Of a stretch of 64,000 bases of DNA, positions 22,501-33,905 are shown piece after piece (position 1 is the first letter of the stretch; each line of letters begins with the position of its first letter). Below the pieces are notes generated by a model. The model did no database searches and was not told the DNA's origin. It worked only from the letters and a program-made list of their open reading frames with translations. This stretch comes from Ricinus communis. Its lineage: Eukaryota; Streptophyta; Magnoliopsida; Malpighiales; Euphorbiaceae. Position numbers and translations under genes: made by a program. The DNA lies in contig NC_063261.1 of assembly GCF_019578655.1 (NCBI RefSeq), positions 6,890,446-6,954,445 of the forward strand. The letters are read 5' to 3'.

Positions 22501-22981
22501 ATCGACATTTCAAATATGCATATAAAAACGCAAGTCTCTTACTAGATAATAATAATACTCCAGAATTTGTTACAGACCTGATCAAACATAACATATCGGG
22601 TATACAACTATGGAGAGTCTAGAATTTAAAATAATTAAAAATATAGAAGTATAAAATTATTTACAATAGGCCCGATGGAGAAGGAAGTCGGGCTGTCAAG
22701 CGCAAGACACTGGAGAACCCTAACTGTCACCTGAAAAATTAAATTTGAGACTGTTAGCCTCGAGAGTGAGTTAAAATCATATAATCCTAAAACAATTATA
22801 GTCTTCCCAATATAATAATTATTAAATCAGGATATCATGTCATATTATACTAAAATACGTGTCATGCCATAATTCAGGAAGAAAATATAATTTAAATACT
22901 TATGGGACGAGTGCCTTAGCAGAACCTTAACCCTAATACTAGTAGCCTTTCGGCTCTCTTATTCCAATAGGTCTGGTGCCC
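22501..22981 (-). repeat. Reverse chromovirus LTR, middle piece
   Basis: Joins 10949-11038 across element 2, with ATCGA duplicated. No gene. The minus strand reads as an LTR interior. The piece ends in TGCCC, the target duplication of the solo LTR that follows. Confidence 0.65.
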
Positions 22982-23092
22982 TGATGGGCTACTTATGCAA
23001 CCTACATCTAAGGCAGTGAACCTATCGATGCGGCCTAGCACTAGTGAGTATCAAGGTCGTATCCCTTGAGATCGGGTAAACCTAGAGTTACT

Positions 23093-25404
23093 TGTAACGC
23101 CTGCATTTTCTCATCATCCATGTTATGTGCATTTACATTTAATCATTGGGCATATGATGGTATATCAATGATATTTTTATTTTATGAGAACATATATATA
23201 TTAATTATAAGTAGAGAATAAGAAGCATGATATTAGATTATTAATTTAGATAAGTTGATTAAGTACTTGGGTTATGTGTATTAAGCCTTAAGACTTAATT
23301 GAACCAATAGTTGAAGGTTGGGTAAATAGATTGGACTTAAAAGATACAATTAAAAGTTAGTACCTATATATGGTTAGTAAGAATTAATTTAGGGTGATAA
23401 AAATAGTTTAGTAGGTGGTGGCATTAAGAGAGGAATATTGGAAATTGGAACCATGAGTAAGCTCATTTTACCTCTTCATTCCTCTAAAATTCGTACATGG
23501 CCAAAAACACAAAATTTGGAATAAGAGAGAGGAGTGGAATACCTAGAAAAACTTAAGATTAAGATAGGATTTTGCCAACTATTGAAGGAGCTAAGCTAAA
23601 GCTAAAGGATTTAAGCATATTAGCAACCCAAAAGCTGAAATTGGTAAGTTGTTTCTTGAGTGTTATTAATTTGTCATTAGGGTTCTTGATTACAAATTGG
23701 AAAAACTTCATTTGATGCTCTCATTGATTAATTAAAGGTTTGATTATCATGAATTAGTAGAGTATTGAATGATTGCATAAAGATTAAGCTTGATTTAAGT
23801 TTAAGTATGTTAAGATAGAAAACTGTTAAAATTCCAGCAACCTTAATGTTCTGTATTTTAGGCATAACATGGGTTATATAAGTCCAAATTAAGCTTAATT
23901 GGTGTCTATGGAAATTTTAAAGAGTCCTCTATAACTTTGTAGTTTTGTGATTTTGCTATTTTTGCCGTTTTGGTTGCTTAAATTGAGCAAACAGATTGCT
24001 GCTCGGGTACAACTAGCTGTATGACCCTTGCTCAGTAACTTGAAAATAATTAAATCTATAGAAGTCGGAATTGAGTAATTCTTCTTGGAGATGAAACTAG
24101 ACGCATAAATGGATATTTCTATTTAATATGAGATTTTTGTATTAAGCTAATTTTGCCCAGCAATAAATCTACCTTGGTACTAAATTCTGTCTAGAAAACA
24201 GAAATGTTGGAGATTAGTTTTATGCAATTTATTGATGTTAATTTGAGTTAAATTGGTATTTAATTAGATGGGAAATGTTTATAGGATATTAAAACAGTAA
24301 TTGAGAGTCTTAGAGGAAGAGTTAGACCTATGAATTAGAGAGGGGATGATCTTGTAATGCATTAGAACTCGCATTTACATGAATATTTGTAATATGCATG
24401 AAATGTGAATTGATGAATGTGTTGACAGGTACTTAAAGGCCTGGAAAGGAAGTTGTGGAGAAAGGAGGTTCTTATATGCTAAAGGAATAAGTATATTTTG
24501 AGTAAGTAAATAGTTAATATTTGCTATGTTCATATATTTAATCAAATGTTCGCAAATGGTTGCGTTTGCTTAATATTGTTTATGTTTGAATGACCGAGAT
24601 GGAAATGATTGGTGTTGAGTGGAACAATTGTTATTGCTGAAATATGATATAAGTGAAATGATTGAATTGTGATGTTAAGTGCATATGTGCATGTGAATGG
24701 TGGATTTCCCTATGAAAAAAAAAGATATATATATAAAGCCTTGGGAGGCTAAAGCCTAGAGAGGCTATAAAAGTGTATAATGTGAGATGAGGCGGAGCAG
24801 CTTACGTGTGTGATATGTGAGGATGAGGCAGAGCAGCACATTAAAGGGGATCCACAAGCCGTGAGAACTAACCATAATTGTTGAATTGTATTTCTTCTAT
24901 GATGGTTGTAATGAATTGAGTAGAATGGTATGACTTTATACCTAAACTATGAATATCATGGAAAGTTATGTGATTGGGTGGAAATTGTATCAAGTGTATG
25001 TGATATAGATTATGTTGATTATTTATTTACTGAGCTGGAGGCTCACCCCTCTCCAAAATTTTTCTTTTCAGGTTTGTAAATAGTAGCGCATCCGTTGGTT
25101 GTATGGGAAGTCTAGCTTTTAGCAGTTCTGTCAAGTTGGGCCAGTTTTGTGAAGTCTCCTCCTGATGCATTTTTGTATGCAGTTATGTGATATATATGGA
25201 AGTATGCCTTATAAGGCATAAGAAGATGTTTGTAATACTTGTTAAATGATGTTTAAGTATAATCATATGTTTATATGTTAATAACCTTGTGTCTGGATTC
25301 TTAACAATCTACATATTGACCTATCTACCTGTAGTATATATTCTACGACGCTTGTATGCTTCCTGGTTAATGTTTATTGGTTAACATGTGATGGGGGTGT
25401 TACA
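23093..25404 (+). repeat. Tekay-type element, 5' LTR
   Basis: The LTR is 2312 bp with terminal inverted TGTAAC/GTTACA. No gene. A TATA-like run lies at about 24724-24737. Downstream of it the direct repeat 'gatgaggc(g/a)gagcag' occurs twice, about 38 bases apart (around 24786 and 24824). Confidence 0.93.
24724..24737 (+). promoter_or_regulatory. TATA-like box of the Tekay-type LTR
   Basis: GATATATATATAAAG follows an A-run and precedes inverted GCCT/AGGC words. It is the best promoter candidate in this LTR and is conserved in the 3' LTR near 31868. Inferred from sequence alone. Confidence 0.45.
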
Positions 25405-25410
25405 TTTTAG

Positions 25411-25422
25411 TGGTATCAGAGC
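25411..25422 (+). other. Primer binding site, tRNA-Met
   Basis: TGGTATCAGAGC lies 6 bases after the LTR end. It is an exact complement of the 3' end of plant initiator tRNA-Met. Confidence 0.9.
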
Positions 25423-25522
25423 AGGGATTAGATTCATTGGGAGTAGATTCATGTTGCACATCATTAAGCATATGATATATGTTCTTTGAACTTGACTGAA
25501 TATTTGCATTTCATATATATAG

Positions 25523-26750
25523 ATGGAGAGACAAGGAGAACACGCAACTGGCCCAGATAAGTCATTAGAGTCTGTGCATGGTCATGAAAATGCATCTGAA
25601 CATGATCAACATGATGAGCATGAGCTACATTCTGAAAATGCTGCACAATCGAATGTACAAAATGTTATGGAACAGTTTATGGATTTTCTGATGCAACGGA
25701 AACAACAACAAGCACCGCCTCGGACTCAACAATAAAAGGCCGTGATAGATAAGAATTATGAAAGAGTTAGGAAACAAGGTGCTAATGTTTTCAAGGTACT
25801 CACCGATCCCTGCCGAGGCCGAGGGAATGGTTATGAAATACAGAAAGGGTGTTGGATAGATTTAATTGCACATCCGAACAAAGGCTTCTATATACAGTAT
25901 CTTTAATAGAAAAAGATGCACTTGATTGGTGGGAAACAGTTTTAAGAAGCAAAGATCGACCAATGACTTTGACTTGGAATGATTTCTTGAGAGAATTTCA
26001 CGAGAAGTATACTCCGAAATTTATAGAGACAGAAAGAAGCTTGAATTTCTTGATTGAAACAAAATGATATGTCATTCTAAGAGTCAAGTTCAATTTGTGA
26101 GATTATGTAAGTATGCACTAGAAGAAATAGCCATCAAGAACCGAAAAGGAAGAAATTTGAGATGGGTTTGAGGCTTGACATTCGTGAGAAAATGGCGTTG
26201 AAACCTCATAATTACAATGCCTCAATTGAAGCCGCTTTGAGAGTCAAGAAACATCATTTGAAAGGAATACTATGGAAGCTAAAAGAAGAAGATCATTGGT
26301 GCTTATAGTAATCCTCCAAGACATATTAGTATTTCTTCGTTTAGAGGCTCTAATTCACGTGAGTAGTTATCGTGGACGAGGGTTTGGTGGTCAGTCTAGT
26401 AGATCCTCCACAGTACCTTATAGTAGAGGTGGATACAATTCATCTAGACTTGAGGGAGGACAAGTTTCAGCCAGTAGAGGGTTTGCTCCTGTTTGTCCTA
26501 CGTGCAACAGGAGACATACTGGAGAATGTTGGGGACCTAGACCAGTAGTATGTTTTACTTGTAGTAGGCCAGGACATTATTCTAGAGATTGTCCTGTGAG
26601 AAGAAATAATGCTGGAGAATCTTATACAGTGGGTCAGAGTAGTGTTGGTGAAAATATTCCAGTTGGTTCAGGCAGAGGCAGAGGAAGAGGTGGCAGAGGA
26701 GGTTTAACTATTTCAGCAACACCATCAGAACAAATTGGTCAACCACAAGC
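25523..26750 (+). pseudogene. gag: Tekay-type gag with zinc knuckle, frameshifted
   Basis: An ATG at 25523 starts gag, with an acidic, histidine-rich N-terminus. The first frame stops at 25735. The capsid part (25849-26067, with LDWWETV) and the C-terminal part (from 26272) are in other frames, so at least two frameshifts are present. The C-terminal part is arginine/glycine-rich. It carries one Cys/His cluster CPTCNRRHTGEC and a CX2CX4HX4C knuckle at 26551-26592 (CFTCSRPGHYSRDC), which would bind the element RNA. Confidence 0.88.
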
Positions 26751-26799
26751 ACAAGCTAGAGTATTTGCTACTACTAGAAATGAAGCATTTGTAGCACCT

Positions 26800-27245
26800 G
26801 AAATTGTTACTGGTATACTTTCTATTCATGATTCTGATGCACATGTTCTTATTGATCCTGGATCCACATGTTCATTCATATCACATGATTTTGCATCGCA
26901 TGTTCATGCTAATATAGAGGCATTAGGTTATGATATATATGTATCTATACCGGGGGTATTATCACAAAGAATACGATAGTGAGATCATGCCCTGTAGTAG
27001 TAGATAGTGTCAAACTACATGCAGATTTGGTTGTTATTAATCTTAGAGAGTTTGATATTATTTTGGGGATGAATTGGTTGTCAAGAAATCATGCTATTGT
27101 TGATTGTAAAACGAAGGAAGTGGCTATAGAAATACAAGGAGAAATAAAAATAGTAATGGTGGGTGAAAGGAAGACAATTCCTAATTGTTTGATTTCGGTG
27201 AGGATCGCGTGTCGCTTAATTAAAATGGATGTGAAGCATATCTAA
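26800..27245 (+). pseudogene. Tekay-type aspartic protease
   Basis: The active site reads DPGS (about 26854-26865, 'LIDPGSTCSFIS'). This is usual for this clade, in which proline replaces the threonine of DTGS. A frame change near 26979 separates it from the flap and C-terminal part (27027-27120, with DIILGMNWL). The enzyme would cleave the gag-pol polyprotein. A stop at 27243 precedes the RT region. Confidence 0.85.
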
Positions 27246-27416
27246 TTAGTTTTATAGATACTACTAAGGTCACTAGGGGTATTAGACATTCCAAAGGGTC
27301 GGAGAATTTCCTAACATATTCTTAGATGATTTGCCTGGTTTGCCACCAAATCGAGAGGTTGATTTTGAGATTGACATCATCCCCGGTATCGCACCTATTT
27401 CCATTGCACCATACGA

Positions 27417-28070
27417 ATGGCTCCATTAGAATTGAAAGAATTAAAGAAGCAATTAGAAGAGTTACTTGATAAAGGTTTCATCAGGCCAAGTACTTCACCT
27501 TGGGGAGCACCAGTTCTGTTTGTGAAGAAAAAGGATGGTAGTATGCGATTATGTATTGATTATAGGCAATTGAATAGGATTACAGTGAAGAATAAATATC
27601 CATTGCCGAGAATTGATGATTTGCTTGATCAGTTAAAAGGTGCAACTGTGTTCTCTAAAATTGATTTAAGATCAGGTTATTGGCAACTCCGGGTTGAAGA
27701 GAAATCTATTGCCAAGACAGCATTCAGAACAAGGTATGGGCACTATGAATTTATTATGATGCCATTTGGTTTAACAAATGCTCCTACTATTTTTATGTCA
27801 CTGATGAACAAGACTTTCCAGCCATATTTAGATCACTTTGTTATTGTGTTCATTGATGATATTCTGATTTACTCTAGAAGCCCAGAAGAGCATGAACAAC
27901 ACTTGAGAATTGTTTTACAGATTTTGAGGGAAAAACAGTTGTATGCAAAATTCAACAAATGCGAGTTTTGGATGGAGGAAATTGCATTCTTAGGGCATAT
28001 TATTTCTAAACATGGAGTGCAACCAGATTCATCAAAGATTAAAGCAATTATTGAATGGGAACCGCCCTAG
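27417..28070 (+). pseudogene. pol: Tekay-type reverse transcriptase, catalytic core
   Basis: An open stretch of 217 codons contains the canonical RT motifs in order: [37 protein letters not shown] (first catalytic Asp), MPFGLTNAP, and FIDD at 27849-27860 (the catalytic Asp pair), then LGHII. All three catalytic aspartates are intact. The frame ends in TAG at 28068-28070; the connection domain continues in other frames after small indels. This is the best preserved coding stretch in the window. Confidence 0.93.
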
Positions 28071-28784
28071 AAATGTTTCAAGTTCAAGTTTTCTTGGGTT
28101 AGTACGGCTATTATAGAAGATTTGTAAAACATTTTCAGTTATTGCTAAGCCTCTAACAGCTTTGTTAAAGAAGAATGTGCCATTCCAAAGGACGGAGTTA
28201 TGTGATCAAAATTTTCAAGAGTTGAAGAAAAGGCTTACTACTACACCAATACTCGCATTGCCATCCGAAATGGAGGTTATGTTGTATATACCGATGCTTC
28301 TAGGCAAGGACTTGGATGTGTCTTAATGCAGCATGGGAAGGTTATAGCTTATGCTTCAAGACAATTACGACCTCATGAGCTGAATTATCCTACACATGAT
28401 CTTGAATTAGCAGCTATTGTACATGCATTGAAGATATGGCGACATTATTTATACGGGAGACATTTCGGATATTCACCGATCATAAGAGTTTGAAATATAT
28501 CCCTACGCAGGAAAGAGTTGAATCTGAGACAACGAAGATGGATTGAGCTTCTGAAGGATTATGATTGCACTATTGATTATCATCCTGGAAAAGCAAATGT
28601 TGTTGCTGATGCTTTAAGTAGGAAGTCAGTGGAAAATTTTTCAAGTATGATTTGTTACAATGTAGAATATTTAGTTGCACTTAGAGCTATGGATGTGAAG
28701 TTTTATATTTATGACAATGATCTGTTAACCACATTACAAGTAAAGCCTTTGATTGGAGATAAAATTAAAGATGCACAAAGGTGA
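28071..28784 (+). pseudogene. Tekay-type RNase H, frameshifted
   Basis: Around 28290-28350 the plus strand reads '[15 protein letters not shown]', the first RNase H aspartate. It then reads 'YASRQL' and '[14 protein letters not shown]', the glutamate, in a different frame from RT. A frameshift near 28455 precedes 28518-28784, where '[14 protein letters not shown]' marks the end of the domain. Removal of the RNA template strand is its role. Confidence 0.88.
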
Positions 28785-29483
28785 AGATTCTTATTTGCAA
28801 AGGATGAAGGGTAGAGTACAAGAAGGAAAGAATACACAATTTGTGTTGAAAGATGATGGTGTGTTATTGAATAGAAATCGTGTATGTGTACCTGATGTAG
28901 GAAATTTGAGAAAGGAAATCATGCATGAAGCGCACTATGCACCTTATGCAATGCATCCCTGGAAGTACCAAAATGTACAAAAATTTGAAGCCTTATTATT
29001 GGTGGCCGGCAATGAAGAAGGATGTGGCGAATTTGTGAGTAAGTGTTTGACATGTCGGCCAAGTGAAAGGAGAGCACCGAGGCACCGCAGGTAAACTTCA
29101 TTCTTTATCTATGCCTGTGGAAGTGGGATAAGATTACTATGGATTTTGTTATGGGATTGCCGCGTACATTTAACAAGCATGATGCTATTTGGGTAATTGT
29201 TGATCGACTTACTAAATGTGCTCATTTCTTACCCGTGAAGCAAACAGATTCACTTGATAAACTTGCCGAATTGTATATTTCCGAGATTGTTAGATTGCAT
29301 GGTGTGCCTATATCTATTGTATCAAATAGGGATCCCGGATTTACTTCTCGCTTCCGGGAGAGTTTGCAGAAAGCATATGGTACTAAGCTTCATTTCGATG
29401 TGACTTTTCATCCCTCAAACGGATGGGCAATCGGAAAGAACTATTCGGACATTAAAAGATATGATGAGGGCTTGCACACTTGA
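28753..29483 (+). pseudogene. Tekay-type integrase, zinc-binding and core domains, frameshifted
   Basis: 28753-29094 carries the N-terminal zinc domain: HEAHYAPYAMHPW, then C..C in 'CLTCRPS'. After a short frame break, 29139-29483 holds the catalytic core. MDFVMGLP provides the first Asp, and VSNRDPGF the second. The segment with the catalytic Glu is pushed into another frame by an indel near 29412. The enzyme inserts the cDNA; this copy could not make it. Confidence 0.9.
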
Positions 29484-29760
29484 GTTCAAGGGTAACTGGG
29501 ATGATTACATACCACAGATGGAATTCCGCGTATAACAAATGCTTTCATTCTAGTATCGGTATGGCTCCTTATGAAGCTTTGTATGGGAGGAAATGTAGAA
29601 GTCCAGTATGCTGGGATGTTGAAGGTTTAAGATTGCTTGAAGGTCCAGAATTGGTATAAGAAACAGTGGATAAAATAGAGATAGTTAAAAAGAATTTGAA
29701 AGTAGCACAGATGCATAAAAGAGTTATGCTGATTTGCATCGAAGGGAAATATAATATATT

Positions 29761-30240
29761 GTGGGTGATAAAGTTTTCTTGCGGGTATCACCATCGAAAG
29801 GAATATTAAGGTTTGGTAAACAAGGGAAATTGAGTCCGAGGTATGTAGGACCTTATGAAATTATTGAAAGAGTTGGACCATTGGCTTATAGGTTAGCATT
29901 ACCTACAGAGTTGTCTTCTATTCATGATGTTTTTCACGTTTCTATGTTAAGGCGATATAGATCAGATCCTAGTCATATCATTCCAGAGCCAGAGATAGAA
30001 ATCACAGAAAAGTTGACATATGTGGAAGAGCCGATAGAAATTCTTGATCGAAGGGTTAAGAAATTGAGAAAGAAAGACATTCCTATGGTCAAAATTAAGT
30101 GGAGTCATCATTCACCAAGAGAAGCAACTTGGGAAGTAGAAGAGCATATGAGATGTAAGTATCCGCATCTATTCCATTGTAATGTTGGTGAGTTGTTAAA
30201 ATTTCGGGGACGAAATTTCTTAAGGAAGGGAGAGTTGTAA
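29761..30240 (+). pseudogene. Tekay-type integrase C-terminus and chromodomain
   Basis: The frame opens with '[10 protein letters not shown]', runs through '[12 protein letters not shown]' and '[12 protein letters not shown]', and ends in a chromodomain-like module (about 30019-30175) with VKIKWSHH and [10 protein letters not shown]. Such modules direct integration to marked chromatin in chromoviruses. The frame reads through the polypurine tract into the 3' LTR: its TAA stop is 30238-30240, made of LTR bases 3-5. Confidence 0.88.
30222..30235 (+). other. Polypurine tract, Tekay-type element
   Basis: AAGGAAGGGAGAGT directly precedes the 3' LTR start TGTAACGCC at 30236. It also encodes the last residues of the pol frame. 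Confidence 0.88.
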
Positions 30241-32546
30241 CGCCTGCATTTTCTCATAATCCATGTTATGTGCATTTACATTTAATCATTGGGCATATGA
30301 TGGTATATCAATGATATTTTTATTTTATGAGAACATATATATATTAATTATAAGTAGAGAATAAGAAGCATGATATTAGATTATTAATTTAGATAAGTTG
30401 ATTAAGTACTTGGGTTATGTGTATTAAGCCTTAAGACTTAATTGAACCAATAGTTGAAGGTTGGGTAAATAGATTGGACTTAAAAGATACAATTAAAAGT
30501 TAGTACCTATATATGGTTAGTAAGAATTAATTTAGGGTGATAAAAATAGTTTAGTAGGTGGTGGCATTAAGAGAGGAATATTGGAAATTGGAACCATGAG
30601 TAAGCTCATTTTACCTCTTCATTCCTCTAAAATTCGTACATGGCCAAAAACACAAAATTTGGAATAAGAGAGAGGAGTGGAATACCTAGAAGAACTTAAG
30701 ATTAAGATAGGATTTTGCCAACTATTGAAGGAGCTAAGCTAAAGCTAAAGGATTTAAGCATATTAGCAACCCAAAAGCTGAAATTGGTAAGTTGTTTCTT
30801 GAGTGTTATTAATTTGTCATTAGGGTTCTTGATTACAAATTGGAAAAACTTCATTTGATGCTCTCATTGATTAATTAAAGGTCTGATTATCATGAATTAG
30901 TAGAGTATTGAATGATTGCATAAAGATTAAGCTTGATTTAAGTTTAAGTATGTTAAGATAGAAAACTATCAAAATTCCAGCAACCTTGATGTTCTGTATT
31001 TTAGGCATAACATGGGTTATATAAGTCCAAATTAAGCTTAATTGGTGTCTATGGAAATTTTAAAGAGTCCTCTATAACTTTGTAGTTTTGTGATTTTGCT
31101 ATTTTTGCCGTTTTGGTTGCTTAAATTGAGCAAACAGATTGCTGCTCGGGTACAACTAGCTGTATGACCCTTGCTCAGTAACTTGAAAATAAATAAATCT
31201 ATAGAAGTCGGAATTGAGTAATTCTTCTTGGAGATGAAACTAGACGCATAAATGGATATTTCTATTTAATATGAGATTTTTGTATTAAGCCAATTTTTCC
31301 CAGCAATAAATCTACCTTGGTACTAAATTCTGTCTAGAAAACAGAAATGTTGGAGATTAGTTTTATGCAATTTATTGATGTTAATTTGAGTTAAATTGGT
31401 ATTTAACTAGATGGGAAATGTTTATAGGATATTAAAACAGTAATTGAGAGTCTTAGAGGAAGAGTTAGACCTATGAATTAGAGAGAGGATGATCTTGTAA
31501 TGCATTAGAACTCGCATTTACATGAATATTTGTAATATGCATGAAATGTGAATTGATGAATGTGTTGACAGGTACTCAAAGGCCTGGAAAGGAAGTTGTG
31601 GAGAAAGGAGGTTCTTATATGCTAAAGGAATAAGTATATTTTGATTAAGCAAATAGTTAATATTTGCTATGTTCATATATTTAATCAAATGTTCCGCAAA
31701 TGGTTGCGTTTGCTTAATATTGTTTATGTTTGAATGACTGAGATGGAAATGATTGGTGTTGAGTGGAACAATTATTATTACTGAAATATGATATAAGTGA
31801 AATGATTGAATTGTGATGTTAAGTGCATATGTGCATGTGAATGGTGGATTTCCCTATGAAAAAAAAAGATATATATATAAAGCCTTGGGAGGCTAAAGCC
31901 TAGAGAGGCTATAAAAGTGTATAATGTGAGATGAGGCGGAGCAGCTTACGTGTGTGATATGTGAGGATGAGGCAGAGCAGCACATTAAAGGGGATCCACA
32001 AGCCGTGAGAACTAACCATAATTGTTGAATTGTATTTCTTCTATGATGGTTGTAATGAATTGAGTAGAATGGTATGACTTTATACCTAAACTATGAATAT
32101 CATGGAAAGTTATGTGATTGGGTGGAAATTGTATTAAGTGTATGTGATATAGATTATGTTGATTATTTATTTACCGAAATGGAGGCTCACCCCTCTCCAA
32201 AATTTTTCTTTTCAGGTTTGTAAATAGTAGCGCATCCGTTGGTTGTATGCGAAGTCTAGCTTTTAGCAGCCTGTCAAGTTGGGCCAGTTTTGTGAAGTCT
32301 CCTCCCGATGCATTTTTGTATGCGCTATGTGATATATATGGAAGTATGCCTTATAAGGCATAAGAAGATGTTTGTAATACTTGTTAAATGATGTTTAAGT
32401 ATAATCATATGTTTATATGTTAATAACCTTGTGTCTGGATTCTTAACAACCTACATATTGACCTATCTACCTGTAGTATATATTCTACGACGCTTGTATG
32501 CTTCCTGGCTAATGTTTATTGGTTAACATGTGATGGGGGTGTTACA
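30236..32546 (+). repeat. Tekay-type element, 3' LTR
   Basis: The LTR is 2311 bp, nearly identical to 23093-25404 and ends GTTACA, followed by TTACT. Differences are mostly transitions, with single-base indels (for example near 31693 and 32270). Confidence 0.93.
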
Positions 32547-33458
32547 TTACTACTGTTCACTATGTTATCTAGTATGAAATAGAGTGTGAGAAGTCTAAAT
32601 TAATTAACTAATAATTATGAATGCAAATAAAGGAGTAGTTAGCAACTGACAATCGAAAGACAACCACAACAAAAGAAGCAAACCCAAAGGGGACCTAAGT
32701 GATGGATTTCTAAGGTTGATTTTAATAATTACCAATCTTGCTACCTGTGCCTAAATCCTGAATCGAACTCGGCTCCTTTCTCGAGCTTACCAAGTTCCAA
32801 AACCTGCACTAACCTAATGGAATCTCTTCCTATCAGAGTATTACAGATTAGCATTAAGCATGATTTAGATCTATTAAGAGTTGTTAATTCTTAATCCGGC
32901 AAGTGAATTAACCTTATCTCTAAGTGTTAACTACCAGTTCTTACTATTCAATTTCCAATTGTAGCAAGCATTTCTCAATGTCTAGAAACAACCCACAAGA
33001 CAATTAATTCAACGTCTCAAACTAACTGAATCAAACTTTATTACTGAATAGCAAAAAGATTACAAGAATAGCAATTACAAATCTAACAACTAAGCACAAT
33101 CCATCACAATAAAGACCACAATGGGTTCAAAAGATCTAGCTACTCATGTTCATAGTTAAAGCAAAATAAGGAACAAATAAGGAAAAGAAAATTGAAGGCA
33201 TGTATACCCTTTTCTTTCAAGTTGGATGAGAAACCCTAATATTCCAATCCAAAAGATCAAACCCTAAGTTGCCTCTTGAATGCTCCCAAATGTTGTTTTG
33301 ATCCTCAATTCGATGTTGGAAACAAGTGTAATCCTCCCTCAATTGATGAATTTGATCTCCCAAGGTTGACAATTTAGGTCTAGAAAATAAGTGAATTGAG
33401 TGTATACTCGAATCAGGTTAGAGAGATCGAGCCTCCTCTTAAGAAAATTGAATTTTTT

Positions 33459-33468
33459 CTTATATACT
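33459..33468 (-). promoter_or_regulatory. TATA-like box of the reverse solo LTR
   Basis: The minus strand reads AGTATATAAG, just downstream (in LTR sense) of a block of CACGG/CCGTG micro-repeats at about 33475-33700. It has the same order as the forward LTRs. Confidence 0.55.
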
Positions 33469-33905
33469 CTCTTCAGCACGGTCGTGGTCAAGCCTGTGCT
33501 AGTCAGCACGGGCGGAGTCCAGGCCTTGCCCATCCCTAGGGTTCCGTTGTGTTGACCTCTTCCAGGCCGTGCCCAAGCCGGTGCTGAACCACCACGGGCT
33601 GTGGTGGAGGCCGTGGTGGCTACGGAAACTGTGCCAAAAGGCACTCTTGGAAGGCAGCTAGTGGGCCATTCCGCACGGCCGGAGTCCAGGTCATGCTCAA
33701 CCCACGGGGTGCTAGTCCTCACCCAATTTGATGGATTTTGGTCCGTAATCACGCATATTTCCCTCGATTGTTAATAATGTCCTTCAAAAATGACCTGAAA
33801 CGAGAAAGGCAACAAAAGACAGGTGATTCTAGCATAAAACGGGATAATCATGCATAAAAATGTAAACAATTGGGCATGAAAACATGTGTAGTATGATGCC
33901 TATCA

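Larger units (their letters stand above)
23093..32546 (+). mobile_element. Tekay/Del-type chromovirus (Ty3/gypsy), near full length
   Basis: LTRs at 23093-25404 and 30236-32546 start TGTAAC and end GTTACA, flanked by exact TTACT (23088-23092, 32547-32551). The tRNA-Met primer site, gag with zinc knuckles, protease, RT, RNase H, integrase and a C-terminal chromodomain appear in that order. The LTRs differ at about 30 of 2312 positions by eye, so this is the youngest large insertion here. The coding region is nevertheless broken by frameshifts. The clade name rests on LTR length, gene order and the chromodomain and is not tested by a tree. Confidence 0.92.
22982..33905 (-). mobile_element. Reverse solo LTR of the Athila-like group, split by a chromovirus
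   Basis: Pieces 22982-23092 and 32552-33905 together form one LTR of about 1.46 kb read on the minus strand. The minus-strand start is TGATAGGCATC (at 33905) and the end is GTAGCCCATCA (at 22982). The R-U5 block matches element 1; the U3 half differs. The flanks TGCCC (22977-22981) and CGCCC (33906-33910) form a target duplication with one C/T difference at a CpG. No internal sequence is left, so it is a solo LTR from LTR-LTR recombination. Confidence 0.8.
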
